From the NCBI RefSeq assembly GCF_017654505.1, contig NC_054536.1, positions 91,694,970 through 91,758,969 of the forward strand: DNA of 64,000 bases, in the 5' to 3' direction. This stretch comes from Polyodon spathula. Lineage: Eukaryota; Chordata; Actinopteri; Acipenseriformes; Polyodontidae. The notes beneath the pieces were generated by a model that saw only the letters and a list, made by a program, of their open reading frames with translations, had not been told where the DNA came from and did no database searches. The stretch's first letter is position 1. Every line of letters begins with the position of its first letter. Shown here piece by piece: positions 11,405 to 21,987 of the stretch. The position numbers were made by a program, and so were the translations under genes.

Positions 11405-12470
11405 CAGACTACAGGTCCAGTAAATCATTGAGAGGTTACAGTGGAGGAGGCAGTGTTTGGACCAGGAGACAGAGTTTCACTGCAGGTCCAGTAAATCATT
11501 GAGAGGTTACAGTGGAGGAGGCAGTGTTTGGACCAGGAGACAGAGTTTCACTGCAGGTCCAGTAAATCATTGAGAGGTTACAGTTTGGACCAGGAGACAG
11601 GAGGTCCAGTGAGAGGGTTGGAGGACAAGGAGACAGAGTTTCACTGCAGGTCCAGTAAATCATTGAGTAGGTTACAGTGGAGGAGGCAGTGTTTGGACCA
11701 GGAGACAGAGTTTCACTGCAGGTCCAGTAAATCATAGAGTGGGTAACAGTGGAAGAGGCAGTGTTTGGACAAGGAGACAGCGTTTCACTGCAGGTCCAGT
11801 AAATCATTGAGAGGTTACAGTGGAGGAGGCAGTGTTTGGATCAGGAGACAGAGTTTCACTGCAGGTCCAGTAAATCATTGAGAGGTTACAGTGGAGGAGG
11901 CAGTGTTTGGATCAGGAGACAGAGTTTCACTGCAGGTCCAGTAAATCATTGAGAGGTTACAGTGGAGGAGGCAGTGTTTGGACCAGGAGACAGAGTTTCA
12001 CTGCAGGTCCAGTAAATCATTGAGAGGTTACAGTGGAGGAGGCAGTGTTTCACTGCAGTTTCACTGCAGGTCCAGTAAATCATTGAGAGGTTACAGTGGA
12101 GGAGGCAGTGTTTGGACCAGGAGACAGAGTTTCACTGCAGGTCCAGTAAATCATTGAGAGGTTACAGTGGAGGAGGCAGTGTTTGGACAAGGAGACAGAG
12201 TTTCACTGCAGGTCCAGTAAATCATTGAGAGGTTACAGTGGAGGAGGCAGTGTTTGGATCAGGAGACAGAGTTTCACTGCAGGTCCAGTAAATCATTGAG
12301 AGGTTACAGTGGAGGAGGCAGTGTTTGGACAAGGAGACAGAGTTTCACTGCAGGTCCAGTAAATCATAGACTGGGTAACAGTGGAGGAGGCAGAGTTTCA
12401 CTGCAGGTCCAGTAAATCATAGACTGGGTAACAGTGGAGGAGGTAGAGTTTGCATCAGGAGCCAAACCAC
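11405..12470. repeat. 71/72-bp minisatellite array
   Basis: About 15 to 16 units, most of the form CAGGTCCAGTAAATCATTGA, GAGGTTACAGTGGAGGAGG, CAGTGTTTGGACCAGGAGAC and AGAGTTTCACTG. Most units are 71 bp; units with GGGTAACAGTGG instead of GAGGTTACAGTGG are 72 bp and keep a minus-strand reading frame open. Shorter deleted units occur near 11580-11640 and 12040, and near 12380. The right end merges into the exon-like frame at 12364-12654. Confidence 0.96.
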
Positions 12471-12654
12471 TGGCCAGTTCTCCATGTAGGATGCGTTTAG
12501 ACTGCTGTCGTTTCCTGCTCAGCTGGTACAAGTTAAGGCTGACAGTTGACAGGAGACAAACCAAACACAGCTGGGCCTGATCTCTAACATGCGTACTGGG
12601 GTCGCTGCAGTCCATGCCTTCAAAGTGCCAGCGGCACTCAGGAATTTTAATTTT
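12364..12654 (-). other. Unidentified exon-like open frame fused to the minisatellite
   Basis: On the minus strand a good acceptor (GTGGTTTTTACAG) precedes a ~97-codon open stretch with a normal-looking, non-repetitive composition: KIKIPECRWHFEGMDCSD, then THVRDQAQLCLVCLLSTVSL and NLYQLSRKRQQSKRILHGEL, running into the minisatellite translation SMIYWTCSETL. It lies inside RFTN1 intron 2, same strand. I do not recognise the protein. It may be a captured exon from another gene, an unknown transposon piece, or chance. The codons inside the repeat suggest the minisatellite arose from the 3' end of this segment. Confidence 0.3.
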
Positions 12655-15014
12655 CTGTAAAAACCACAGGATGGAACTTTGATTTTAATTTTGCAGAAAT
12701 CCTGTTATTTCCTATGTGTCCCGGCCATTAATTGCTTGAGGCTGCATGATAAGGGTGCCAGTTACCAGACATTGTGCTTAAATTACATTTTTCCAGGAAT
12801 AATCTGTGCACATTTTAATTGAGTCAAGTTTTGTCATACCATATTTGTTTTCAACATATAGCTTATATCTAGCTTGTTTTTGCATTTTTTTTCTTAATTA
12901 TGCTTTTTCAGTTCTATTCAGGACTGCCAACGGGAATGGGGCACTTGTTTTGCAAAAAGCACTATCATAGCAACAAATGTATATGTGAACGCTACAACAA
13001 TGACTTACTGCTGACAGGGGCTACACCTACTGACACCCATTGCTACAGATAGTACAGAACAGCTAGTATGCATTTACAGTCTGACTGACCCCACCAAAAA
13101 AACCCAACTAGAATGCTCTGCGTTTGAAAGAAAAGTGCAGGGCCGTCATTTGACTACTGACTTTCACCAAATAAAGACATAACCTTCTTATCCCTGGCTG
13201 GTGATGAAATATAGTAGGAGGTGGTTTACAGACATATGTCACACTTTACAGACTCCTCCATTTATCTGTAAATCCTTGGTATTAACACTACTTAACATAT
13301 ATTTTTGATAATATCAGAATTGGGGTATATAGGGGGGTCCACATATCCGTCACTCAGTACATCACACTAACTTTTTTTGCACTTAGCAATTTAAGGAACC
13401 ACAAATTTTTTAGTTTTTAGGTTTTTTGGTTTTTATTCTGACAAAGTTAGCACATGTTTGCACTCTTGCCCTAGGTCTGTGGCAGCTGCGATTTCAGAAC
13501 TCCTTCCAAACCAGCACGCTCTGAGCTGACTTCACCAGGTTGTCCACATGCCTAGTACGCCACAACTTTCCATTTGGATTCCATTAACTGGCTGCTTTTA
13601 ATCACTGTTAAGAATGTAGCCTGCTTTAATCCCTCACCACAAGGGGAGCCTGTCTGTTTCCACACAGCAATTCTAGAGACTCTGTTAAGCGATAAATAAG
13701 ACACATGCAGTTGGGACTAACCCTGCATCACCAGCATCCCAGCCTTGTATGCTCTGACTCTTGCCAGCTGCTGATCAGTGGGCCAGAACTGCCAAGGGTT
13801 TTATTGATTAACGACATTTGCAATAATTCATCTTAATAAAACCACGACTAGGGGTTAGTATTACACACTCCATACATTCAATCTGGAGCTCGGTTTGGAA
13901 ATTAGATAGGGAGATTAGCCACTCCTGATCTGTAAAACACAGCTAGAAAAGATAAACGGTCTAGGCAGATCCCCATGAAGTAAAGCCATCCCCATCTAAT
14001 CACCCCACCACTATCATAACGTGCAGTGACACCTACTTGAGGGTAGGAAATGTGAATCGGAAAATGTAACCATCTGCATGTGAAATTATCCTTTGGCTGC
14101 CACAGCTTGCAAACTACTACCAGTACTTTTGAGTTAATGTATCAATACTGAAATAATCTGAAGGTGTTGGTTTTGACTGTCTTTTATATGTGTCTATATA
14201 TTTTATAGTGCAGGTGTTCCCAAACTTTATTTTTACCTGAGGCTCACATGTGCAGCTGCATTAGGCACTGTGGTCCATTAGTAACACTTCTTGAAGAAAA
14301 TGCACTGAAAACATTGTACTGTATATGTTTACACCTGTAACACGGTAAATACATATTTACATTCCTTTTTCATTTGAATGTTAATATTTAATGATAGAAA
14401 GCACTAGCAGTCTGCACTGGGTGAATAAATTAATTGTAAATACTAAACTGGTGTTTTATGTATATTTTCTCACCACTTTCTGTAATTTTTTCACTGAACA
14501 TTCTGCGAAGATTTAAAAGGTCCAGGAAATTCATGTTCATCACCAGTGCAACCTTCTCGTTTTTGAACAATAAATGGACTGTACTTCTGTTGCTAAGTTA
14601 CCGCTCACTGAAGCGTGCCTTCAAACTCACATGACAGAAGTGCAGGAAAAAGACACATTGCAACTTTGTTTACGTTATTATCCACTTGTTACACTTTCTG
14701 CAACATCCAGAACAATCCTCAATGTGCTGCCAGCTTAGAAAATACGTCTGCATTTACTACAATCAAAGCAGACTTTATTCATTTTAAAACTGTGTTGGTG
14801 AAAAGGGAGTTGTTATTTTTAAGTTTGATGTGCACAGTTAATTTCAACTGATGCATTTATTTTTCCACTATTCTTTCATTTGGTCGGGCATGGTTTCAGG
14901 ACAGTGAATGCATTTTACTAGTGTCACAAACTGCGATTGTAATGTTTTATTTAAGTGTTGTAGATGTTTGCATGAAAGGCAAAAAAATAAATAAATCCAT
15001 TCTCAAATGTCATC

Positions 15015-15773
15015 CAAATGACATTTAATAGAGAAAAGTGTAAGGTACTGCACGCAGGAAATAAAAATGTGCATTATAAATATCACATGGGAGATACTGA
15101 AATTGAAGAAGTAATCTAAGAACAAGACCTAGGAGTTTTTGTTGACTCATCTAGACAATGTGGGAAAGCTATAAAAAAGGCCAACAAGATGCTCGGATAC
15201 ATTGTGAAAAGTGTTGCATTTAAATTAAGGGAACTAATGTTAAAACTTTACAGTGCATTAGTAAGACCTCATCTAGAATATTGTGTTCAGTTCTGGTCAC
15301 CTCGCTACAAAAAGGATACTGCTGCTCTAGAAAGAGTGCAAAGAAAAGCGACCAGAATTATTCCGGGTTTAAAAGGAATGTCACATGCAGATAGGCTAAA
15401 AGAATTGAATCTATTCAGTATTGAACAAAGAAGACTATGTGGTGACCTAATTCAAGCATTCAAAATTCTAGAAGGTATTGACAATGTTGACCCAAGGGAC
15501 TTTTTCAACCTGAAAAAAGAAACAAGGACCAGGGGTCACAAATGGAGATTAGACAAAGGGGCAATCAGAACAGAAAATAGGAGGCACTTTTTTACAGAGA
15601 ATTGTGAGGATCTGGAACCAACTCCCCAGTAATGTTGTTCAAGCTGACACCCTGGGATCCTTCAAGAAGCTGCTTGATGAGATTCTGGGATCAATAAGCT
15701 ACTAACAACCAAACGAGCAAGATGGGCCAAATGGTCTTCTCCCGTTTGTAAACTTTCTTATGTTCTTATGTTC
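15015..15773 (+). mobile_element. CR1-clade LINE fragment 1 (3' end)
   Basis: Encodes the C-terminal part of a CR1 reverse transcriptase: FNREKCKVLHAGNKN, LGVFVDSSRQCGKAIKKANK, LVRPHLEYCVQFWSP and RTRGHKWRLDKGAIRTENRR. There is an in-frame stop after EIEEVI and a frameshift near 15600 (FFTENCEDLEP instead of FFTQRIVRVWNQLP). The 3' end is typical CR1: GCAAGATGGGCCAAATGGTC, then TTCTTATGTTCTTATG. It is dead and 5'-truncated, and abuts a Tc1 element at 15774. Confidence 0.93.
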
Positions 15774-17055
15774 AATTGGTGCCCATTCTTCTTGACAGAT
15801 TCCCTCAAGCTCTCTCAAGTTGCTTGGGGATTGCTTATGGACAGCAGTTTTCAAGTCTTTCCACAGATTCTCAATAGGATTCAAGTCAGGACTCTGACTG
15901 GGCTACTCAAGGACATTCACTTTCTTATTCTTAAGCCACTCCAGTGTAGCTTTGGCCTTGTGCTTTGGATCATTGTCCTGTTGAAAGGTGAATTTTCGTC
16001 CCAGTTTTAAGTCTTTACCAGACTGAAACAGGTTTTCCTCTAGTATTTGCCTGTACATTGCTCCATCCATTTTTCCTTCAATCCTAACAAGAGAAGCATC
16101 CCCATAGCATGATGCTGCAACCACCATGGACTGTAGGGATGGTGTTGACTGGGAGATGTGCTGTGTTGGGTCTGTGCCAAATGTAACGCTTGGCATTTTG
16201 ACCAGAAAGTTCCAATTTGGTCTCATCTGACCACAACACCTTTTGCCACATTTCTGTAGGATCACTCAGGTGCTTTGTTGTAAACTCCATGCAAGCTAAG
16301 ATGGATTATTTTTAGTAATGGCTTCCTTCTTGCCACCCTGCCATACAGGCTACTTTTGTGAAGTGTTCTGGACATTGTTGACTGATGCACATTTTCTCCC
16401 ATCTCAGCCACTGAACTCTGTAGCTCTTTCAAGTTGTCGTTGGCCTCACAATGGCATTCTTCACCAGTTTCCTTGTTCCCCGGCTGCTCAGTTTAGAGGG
16501 ACTAGGCAGTGTCTGGGTGGTACAATGCACCTTCCATTTCTTGATAATTGAGTATACTGTGCTCACAGGGATATTCAGACTTCGATATTTTTTGTACCCT
16601 TCTCCTGATCTGTGCTTTTCAATGACTTTATCCTTGACTTGCTTTAAAAGCTCCTTGGTCTTCATGGTTGAGTCTTTGCTGAAATTCACTATCTGACCTA
16701 GGAACCTCACAGAGACAAGTGTTTTTATTCTGAAATCATGAGAACCACTAATACTGCACCAGACAGAGGCCATTCAACTAATTGTGTGGCTCGTTAAGGT
16801 AATTTTGTGCACCTGAATTAATTTAGGTTTGCCACAGCAAAGGGTCTGGTCTGAATACATATGCAATCATGACTTTTCCATTTTTAGTTCATATTGTTTA
16901 TTTACTTCTTTAGATAGGGAGATTGTTTTTATTTTGAATGTGTTGAGTAGGTTGTGTATATAAAACATATTAATTTCTACTTCAAAGTGTCATGACTGCA
17001 AGCTTTAAAGCAACAAAATGTGAGAACTGTCTGAATACTTGTGCAAGGCACTGTA
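15774..17055 (-). mobile_element. Tc1/mariner transposon remnant with broken transposase
   Basis: The minus strand encodes a Tc1 transposase in several frames: an N-terminal DNA-binding part (MKTKELLKQVKDKVIEKHRS), then [11 protein letters not shown] (first catalytic Asp), [10 protein letters not shown] (second Asp) and [10 protein letters not shown] (catalytic Glu), the DD34E arrangement. Frame changes and stops separate the parts. The right inverted terminus ends GTGCAAGGCACTGTA at 17055. The left end, with the last ~30 codons and the other terminus, is missing where CR1 begins. Confidence 0.94.
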
Positions 17056-17329
17056 TATATATGCCCCTGCCTAAAGGGTTTTTTTATGGTAAAGAAAGGA
17101 AAACATATTTCTCTATTTTAAAGTGCAGCAGTCCGAGGGATTACACGTGACATGGTGGTGTTCCTGAAAGAGTATGGATTGGCATCACTGCCCCCTCTAT
17201 TGATCCGAGCAGGAAGAGTCTCCATGTTGCTCCTCACGTGTGCCTCAAGCCTGCTCTGTAGGGACCCGTAGCAAGGGAGTGAAGGAACAGTTCAATATTC
17301 CTATCCCTACTCTACTTTTTAAATATTGT

Positions 17330-17586
17330 TAATAGCTCCCTTTTAATCGGGTATTGTTCCCAACTCTTTCAAGACTGCAACAGTAAAACCACTGCTCAAT
17401 CTACTTTAGATCACACAATGTTCTTAATAACTACCGGTCTATTTCAAATCTTCCATTTCTATCTAAAGTTTTAGAAAGAGTAGTTGCCAAGCAACTTAAC
17501 AAATTTGTTGCAGTTCATAACATATATGAGAAATCTCAGTCTCGGTTTCAGACTTATCATAGCACAGAGACAGCACTTATTAATAG
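17330..17586 (+). mobile_element. L2-clade LINE, 5' piece of a split copy
   Basis: Across frame breaks it encodes NSFKTATVKPLL, the NYRSISNLPFLSKVLERVVA region and the STETAL motif typical of L2 (Maui-like) reverse transcriptases. It ends abruptly after the STETAL motif; the next residues of the protein resume at 19331, so the intervening 1.7 kb was inserted later. Confidence 0.85.
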
Positions 17587-17812
17587 GGGTCTATCTAAAT
17601 CGCGATTTCATGGAAATCGGGACATTGAGGGGTCACTGCGAAATTCCCCTCTTTTAGGGGCCAATGCATACAGGACAAGTATGAATAGAAAAAAAATAAA
17701 CCTTGTTTAAATGAACTACTGCACAACGCAAGAGATGCAAACTACGTATCTCAATTCTGGAGGTAGGCTTTGTTTTATTCCTTCGCCGTGTGCACTGCAC
17801 GTAGGCCAAAAA

Positions 17813-17847
<35 letters not shown>

Positions 17848-19101
17848 AACATCCTTAGACAAATAACATTTACAAAAAAATACTCCAAAACGGTTAACAT
17901 TCTTGTTTACTGTTCAAATGACAACAATGTTTTAAATCAGCCTATCAGTGCTTCTGTACTGGCTTTTCTGTGGCCTGTACTGTACAGTAGGAGGTGGGAC
18001 AAAGTCAGTGTTGCACAGTTTTGATTTAGGTTGCTAAAATCTACTTTTCAGCATTGGAGGTAATATACCAGAAATGGACGATAAAGCAAAAAAAGCAAAA
18101 TAATTTCGGCTGATGATCGTGTCAAGATATGTCCCAAAGAAACTGTACATGTAGATGGAGGTAAAGTGTCTTTGGAGGAAATACTGTTGTGATCTCGGCT
18201 AACGCAGGTAGGCGCATCACACAGGGTGAGGCAATCTACACACAGGCGAAGAGTGGGCGCGAACCCGGGACCTCTCGCACTAAAACATAGTGCTGATATC
18301 ACTGTACAAAAGAGCTGGCTCCTTTGCAAGGACAGTATATTGTACTCATGTCTTCGTGTGTGATTACGTCACCTACCGGCCCTGCTGCTGCCTACCCCCG
18401 TGCAAGCTATAATACGATCGATCGCTAGTTAGCTTCAGAATCACACATTAAACAAAGGCTACTACAGAGGCTGCTTAACACAACTTAAAATAAACGGCTT
18501 TCAGAAATCAAACGGGAAAGTCAGTGCAGACAAACAGTGTTCCTGTTGGTGGTAGCCAAGTTAAATCAGTACTACAGGTACGATTTAGCACAGCCACCTC
18601 ACTTCAGACAACCTGCTGCTTACTTTTAAAACAGTATTTTAGACCCGAACAGGGACATTTTATTTGTTTTGACTCGGTACTAATAAAATTAATTATTGGA
18701 TGGGATAAATAACATGGCAACGAAGGTGCTGCATACACTGCCTTTATTAAAGCATGCCAGATGCCCTTGGGTAACCGAGTTTTGGGACTGTTTCTAATCG
18801 ATTTCCACATCTGTTACTTGGCAAAGCTTTGCCTTACACTTCCAACCAATTCAGTGGATGAGAACGTACAGTCTCGGTGTATGGGCAGGTCCAAATCAGA
18901 CAGAGAATGTCAGCAGCAACTGCTGGCGTATGTTGCATGCTTGAATTAACAAATGACAGCACTCTGTTTTAGTAAAGAAGGCTTTTATAGTGCTCTGAAA
19001 TATTGTCTACTTAGGTTTATTTAATGTTGAAACAGGTAAGTGAAATGTCAGCGAAATCCTCATTTTATTCCATAAATTTATCCCGATTTAACTAGACCCT
19101 T
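17581..19101. mobile_element. DNA transposon inserted in the L2, with ~23-bp inverted ends
   Basis: The left end reads TAGGGGTCTATCTAAATCGC and the right end, reverse complemented, TAAGGGTCTAGTTAAATCGG. The matching termini resemble hAT-type ends (TAGGG). No clear target duplication and no transposase frame. It contains an (AAAT)n run at 17811-17848 and a tRNA-like segment near 18180-18310. Confidence 0.6.
18180..18310 (-). repeat. tRNA-like segment, possible SINE head
   Basis: On the minus strand TGCGAGAGGTCCCGGGTTCG, continuing CGCCC, resembles a pol III B box (GGTTCGANNCC). It is preceded by AGCTCTTTTGTACAGTGATA. No acceptor-stem fold or 3' tail could be confirmed. Confidence 0.35.
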
Positions 19102-19109
19102 ATATATAT

Positions 19110-19328
19110 ATATAATTTTTTTTTTAATTTAGGTCGTTTCCAATTTTTTCCCTCAGTTTTCTCCCCAATTTTGTGTGTCCAATAATTATCTGTATCCTCG
19201 GCTCACCGATCGCAACCCCCCCGCCAACTCGGGGAATGGAGGCTGGAGCATGCATCCTCCGAAACGTGCTCCTGCCAATATGTCATTTTTCGCTCTGCGG
19301 ATCCACAGCGAGGCCACCAGACCTATAA
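19110..19328 (-). mobile_element. tRNA-SINE 3' part (same family as 51160-51662)
   Basis: On the minus strand AATTATTGGACACACAAAAT and TTGGGGAGAAAAC match the 3' tail of the SINE at 51160-51662 (AATTGGACAACACTAACATT, GGGGAGAAAAT). The tRNA head is missing. Confidence 0.55.
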
Positions 19329-19330
19329 TA

Positions 19331-19491
19331 TTTAATGGTGTGTTGTATTCTCTGACACGGGCACATCTCCAGTTCTTATTAGAGTGTTTAATGGCGTGTT
19401 GTTATTCTCCGACACGGGCACACCTTCGGTTCTTGTTAGAGTGGTTAATGATGTGTTGTTATCCTCTGACATGGGCACACCTTCAGTTCTT
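19331..19491 (+). repeat. 57-bp tandem triplication inside the L2 reverse transcriptase
   Basis: Three successive units (19331, 19387, 19444) each read like TTTAATGGCGTGTTGTTATT, CTCCGACACGGGCACACCTT and CGGTTCTTGTTAGAGTG. Unit 1 has lost 1 bp (56 bp). Units 2 and 3 are in frame and encode [19 protein letters not shown] and [19 protein letters not shown]. Confidence 0.92.
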
Positions 19492-20465
19492 ATACTATTA
19501 AATTTAAGTGCTGTATTTGACACTATTGATCATTCTGTTTTAATTGATCACCTTGAAAATCTGATAGGATTGTCAGGTTGTGTTCTGTCTTGGTTTCGAT
19601 CCTATCTCTCAAGCAGGGCTCAATTCTTGGCCCAATTGTTTTTATTTGTAGCTATGGGGTTAATTTTCATTGTTACGCTGATGATGCACAGCTATATTTA
19701 TTCCTGAAACAGGGTGACGCCTCAGCTGTTAATATTTTGAGTGCCTGACTTGCTAAAATAAAAAAATGGATGAAAACATTTTAATGCTAAACTCAGATAA
19801 AACAGAAGTGATGATTTGAGGTCTGTGTAATACACTTTATATGCTGTGTTTTCTACAGTTTATTTGAGATTTTTTAAATTTTTGTAGGATCTATATCCAT
19901 ACAGGTATAGCTTCTCTGTGAATATGATAAAGGGTTTCTCTAAATGGCATAAAAGTCTGTTTTTTTAAAGCAAAAAGATTGATTTCACCCATGCTCTGCT
20001 TGAATTGAAAAATAAAGTTAAAAAAAAAACAGTAAATTCTTTCAAAAATAAACATTGATATTAATCGTCGATTTGGCAAAAAAATTCAAATCGAATTCAT
20101 TAAATAGCACTGCACCATCTTGTTTAAATTATCTTTTAATATCACATATTTCTCAGATCACAGAATGCCAGGTTGCTTACTCCACCCCCCCCCCCCTAAA
20201 AAAAAAAAAAAAAAAAAAAACTAAAACACAGGTGGCAGAGAATTCAGTTATAGGGCCCCAGAACTGTGGAATGGTCTGCCTAGCTCTGTAAGGGAAGCAC
20301 CAAGCGTCTGCCTTGTTTTACTGTTGTGTGTTTTTTCTTTTGTTTTCATTGCTTTTCTTTCACTCTCTCATTAATATTTGTCAATGTTTTTATTCATGTG
20401 AAGCGCTTTGCGGCAATTTTAATTGTGAAAGGTGCTATATTAAAAATAAAGATTATTATTATTAA
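19331..20465 (+). mobile_element. L2-clade LINE, 3' piece with tail
   Basis: Continues the split L2: [36 protein letters not shown], then degenerate frames (a displaced YADD-region and a KTEV motif), then the remnant of the LWNGLP motif, and the tail GGTGCTATATTAAAAATAAA followed by GATTATTATTATTAA. The (ATT)n tail is the usual L2-type 3' end. The front carries a tandem 19-codon repeat. Confidence 0.88.
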
Positions 20466-20815
20466 ATCTTAAGACCATTCTTAACCAAATCACAGGTGTA
20501 TCCTTAATCTAAACAACTCTCTTATCAGATGGAGATTTGTCTTGTGTGTGCCTGTGACAGCTTGCTATTCTGGACTTACACTTAATGAATTATTTTATTC
20601 ACCAATCCTATCCAATTGTGCTTCAATCAAAAAAAAACTTTTTTTTTTTTTTTTTTTTAATGAAAACTGAATAAATGTGCAAGCTAGCATATTATCTAAG
20701 CTTTTTTTCAGAAATATTGGGCATCTGTGGTAGCTATTATTATACTACGGCATGCAGTAGACATCATGGTGAAATGCGGGGCAGCTGGTTCTCTCTCGAG
20801 GGAGGAAGCTGTTAC

Positions 20816-21002
20816 CTGTCTGCCTGCTTGATGAGCACGGCTCTGAAGAGGCGTTCCTGTGGAGTCTGGTCCTTCCCTCCGGTTGGGTGCACGAAGGGAT
20901 GTACCGCGGCCAGGACGAAGCCCTGCTGGTACAACTCCTGCAGCTGGACAGGCAGCTCATAGATAGACGAGAGCTTGACTGCCGAGGACCCGCTGATCTC
21001 TG
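20816..21002 (-). CDS. RFTN1: RFTN1 (raftlin) coding exon 2
   Basis: This 187-nt minus-strand exon is bounded by TGTCTTCAG and GTAACA. It enters in phase 1 and leaves in phase 2. Visible peptides are GSSAVKLSSIYELPVQLQEL, YQQGFVLAAVHPFVHPTGG and RLFRAVLIKQAD. These are close to human raftlin GSSAVRLASLRDLPAQLLEL, YQQGFSLAALHPFVQPT and HIFRAILIKKTD (from memory). This conserved N-terminal block favours RFTN1 over its paralogue RFTN2. The open frame on the other strand here, ending in WYNSCSWTGSS, is a shadow. Confidence 0.96.
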
Positions 21003-21614
21003 CTGAAGACACCAAGAACAACAACAAAAAACACTTTTTAAAAACATGGGTAATAGGCTATTCAAGGCTATTCATTACCATCTTACCAGAAGTTTGCTTA
21101 CTGTATTGCTGATATAGGAAATAAAGAGTGGGCTTTTTGTTAGAAATGCAGTTATTGTTTCGGGACATACTAGTTCCAACCAACCCCCTGCATATTCAGC
21201 AATGGATCATTTGGTAGCCAAGATTATTTCTTACTTTTATTTTTAAGAAAAGACAAGTGTAGAGTACTGTTGTATCAAAACAGTCTGTAAGATGAAAAAA
21301 ATGAAACAATGCATATGAAAAGAGAAAACAAATTTGCAAGCATCAGCATTTGACATTTGTTACAAACAAGAACCGAGAAATCAAGTGGACAAAAGCTGTA
21401 ATTCAATTTTTTCTTTTTTTTTTTTTTTTAAATAATGCAATTATAATTCTCTTACAGAAATGACAGATGATTAGCAGTCATTATGAGCTGTACAATCACA
21501 ACCCCTCTTAATCACCAGTGATCAGACCTGAGGCAGGTCTTTCTGCTAATTAGTAAGCCTGTAACAACATCAGCCACTCGAGAAAAAACACAGTCTGACC
21601 TGCCCGTATAAGTA

Positions 21615-21987
21615 ATGTGTGTGATGGAATGCAAGGTTGGCAGGGATCGGGTTACATCTATGCCTGCTAGCAATCTTAGGTGTGGTCATTCCCCAATTAG
21701 GTAATTGGTGCTAACTGGGGAGTGGCCACGTGTGTAAAAGCAGGGAGTGTTTGAGAGGCAGGAGATTGGACCTGTGTTTCTATTCTGGTGTCTGGAGTCT
21801 AGGTGAAGGCCCAGGCCCAAGCCCAGGCCCAAACTGTATTGTTCTGTTTAACCTTTTATTTTGGCCCTTGTGCCGCCTTCTTCGTGTCTTTTTGTTTAAT
21901 AAATGGGTGCTTTAGATTGCAGCTTCTGCGTCTGAGTCTCTAATTCCTGCCGGTAACCGCTTGGGCCGTGAAGCTATCCTGTCACAC
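21615..21987 (+). mobile_element. Candidate solo LTR
   Basis: A ~370-bp island whose ends are short inverted repeats (GTGTGATGG at the left, CCTGTCACAC at the right). AAGTA lies directly outside both edges (21610-21614 and 21988-21992). AATAAA occurs near the 3' end (TTTAATAAATGGGTGC), as expected for an LTR. It has a short CCAGGCCCAAGCC repeat inside. No adjacent internal retroelement sequence. The element does not start exactly with TG at the AAGTA boundary, so the edges are uncertain. Confidence 0.5.

Larger units (their letters stand above)
9084..20815 (-). other. RFTN1: RFTN1 intron 2 (11.7 kb)
   Basis: A repeat-rich intron. It contains a (TTTA)n at 9308-9331, a minisatellite with an exon-like frame at 11.4-12.65 kb, a CR1/Tc1 pair at 15.0-17.06 kb and a composite L2 at 17.3-20.5 kb. 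The stretches 9332-10150, 12660-15010 and 20470-20815 show nothing I can name. Confidence 0.85.

Noticed and set aside
11405..12470. CRISPR-like appearance of the 71/72-bp array
   Set aside because: Every base of the unit is repeated, so there are no spacers, and there are no cas genes.
20675..20962. Plus-strand open frame over RFTN1 exon 2
   Set aside because: No family resemblance; the minus strand carries conserved raftlin sequence with splice sites.
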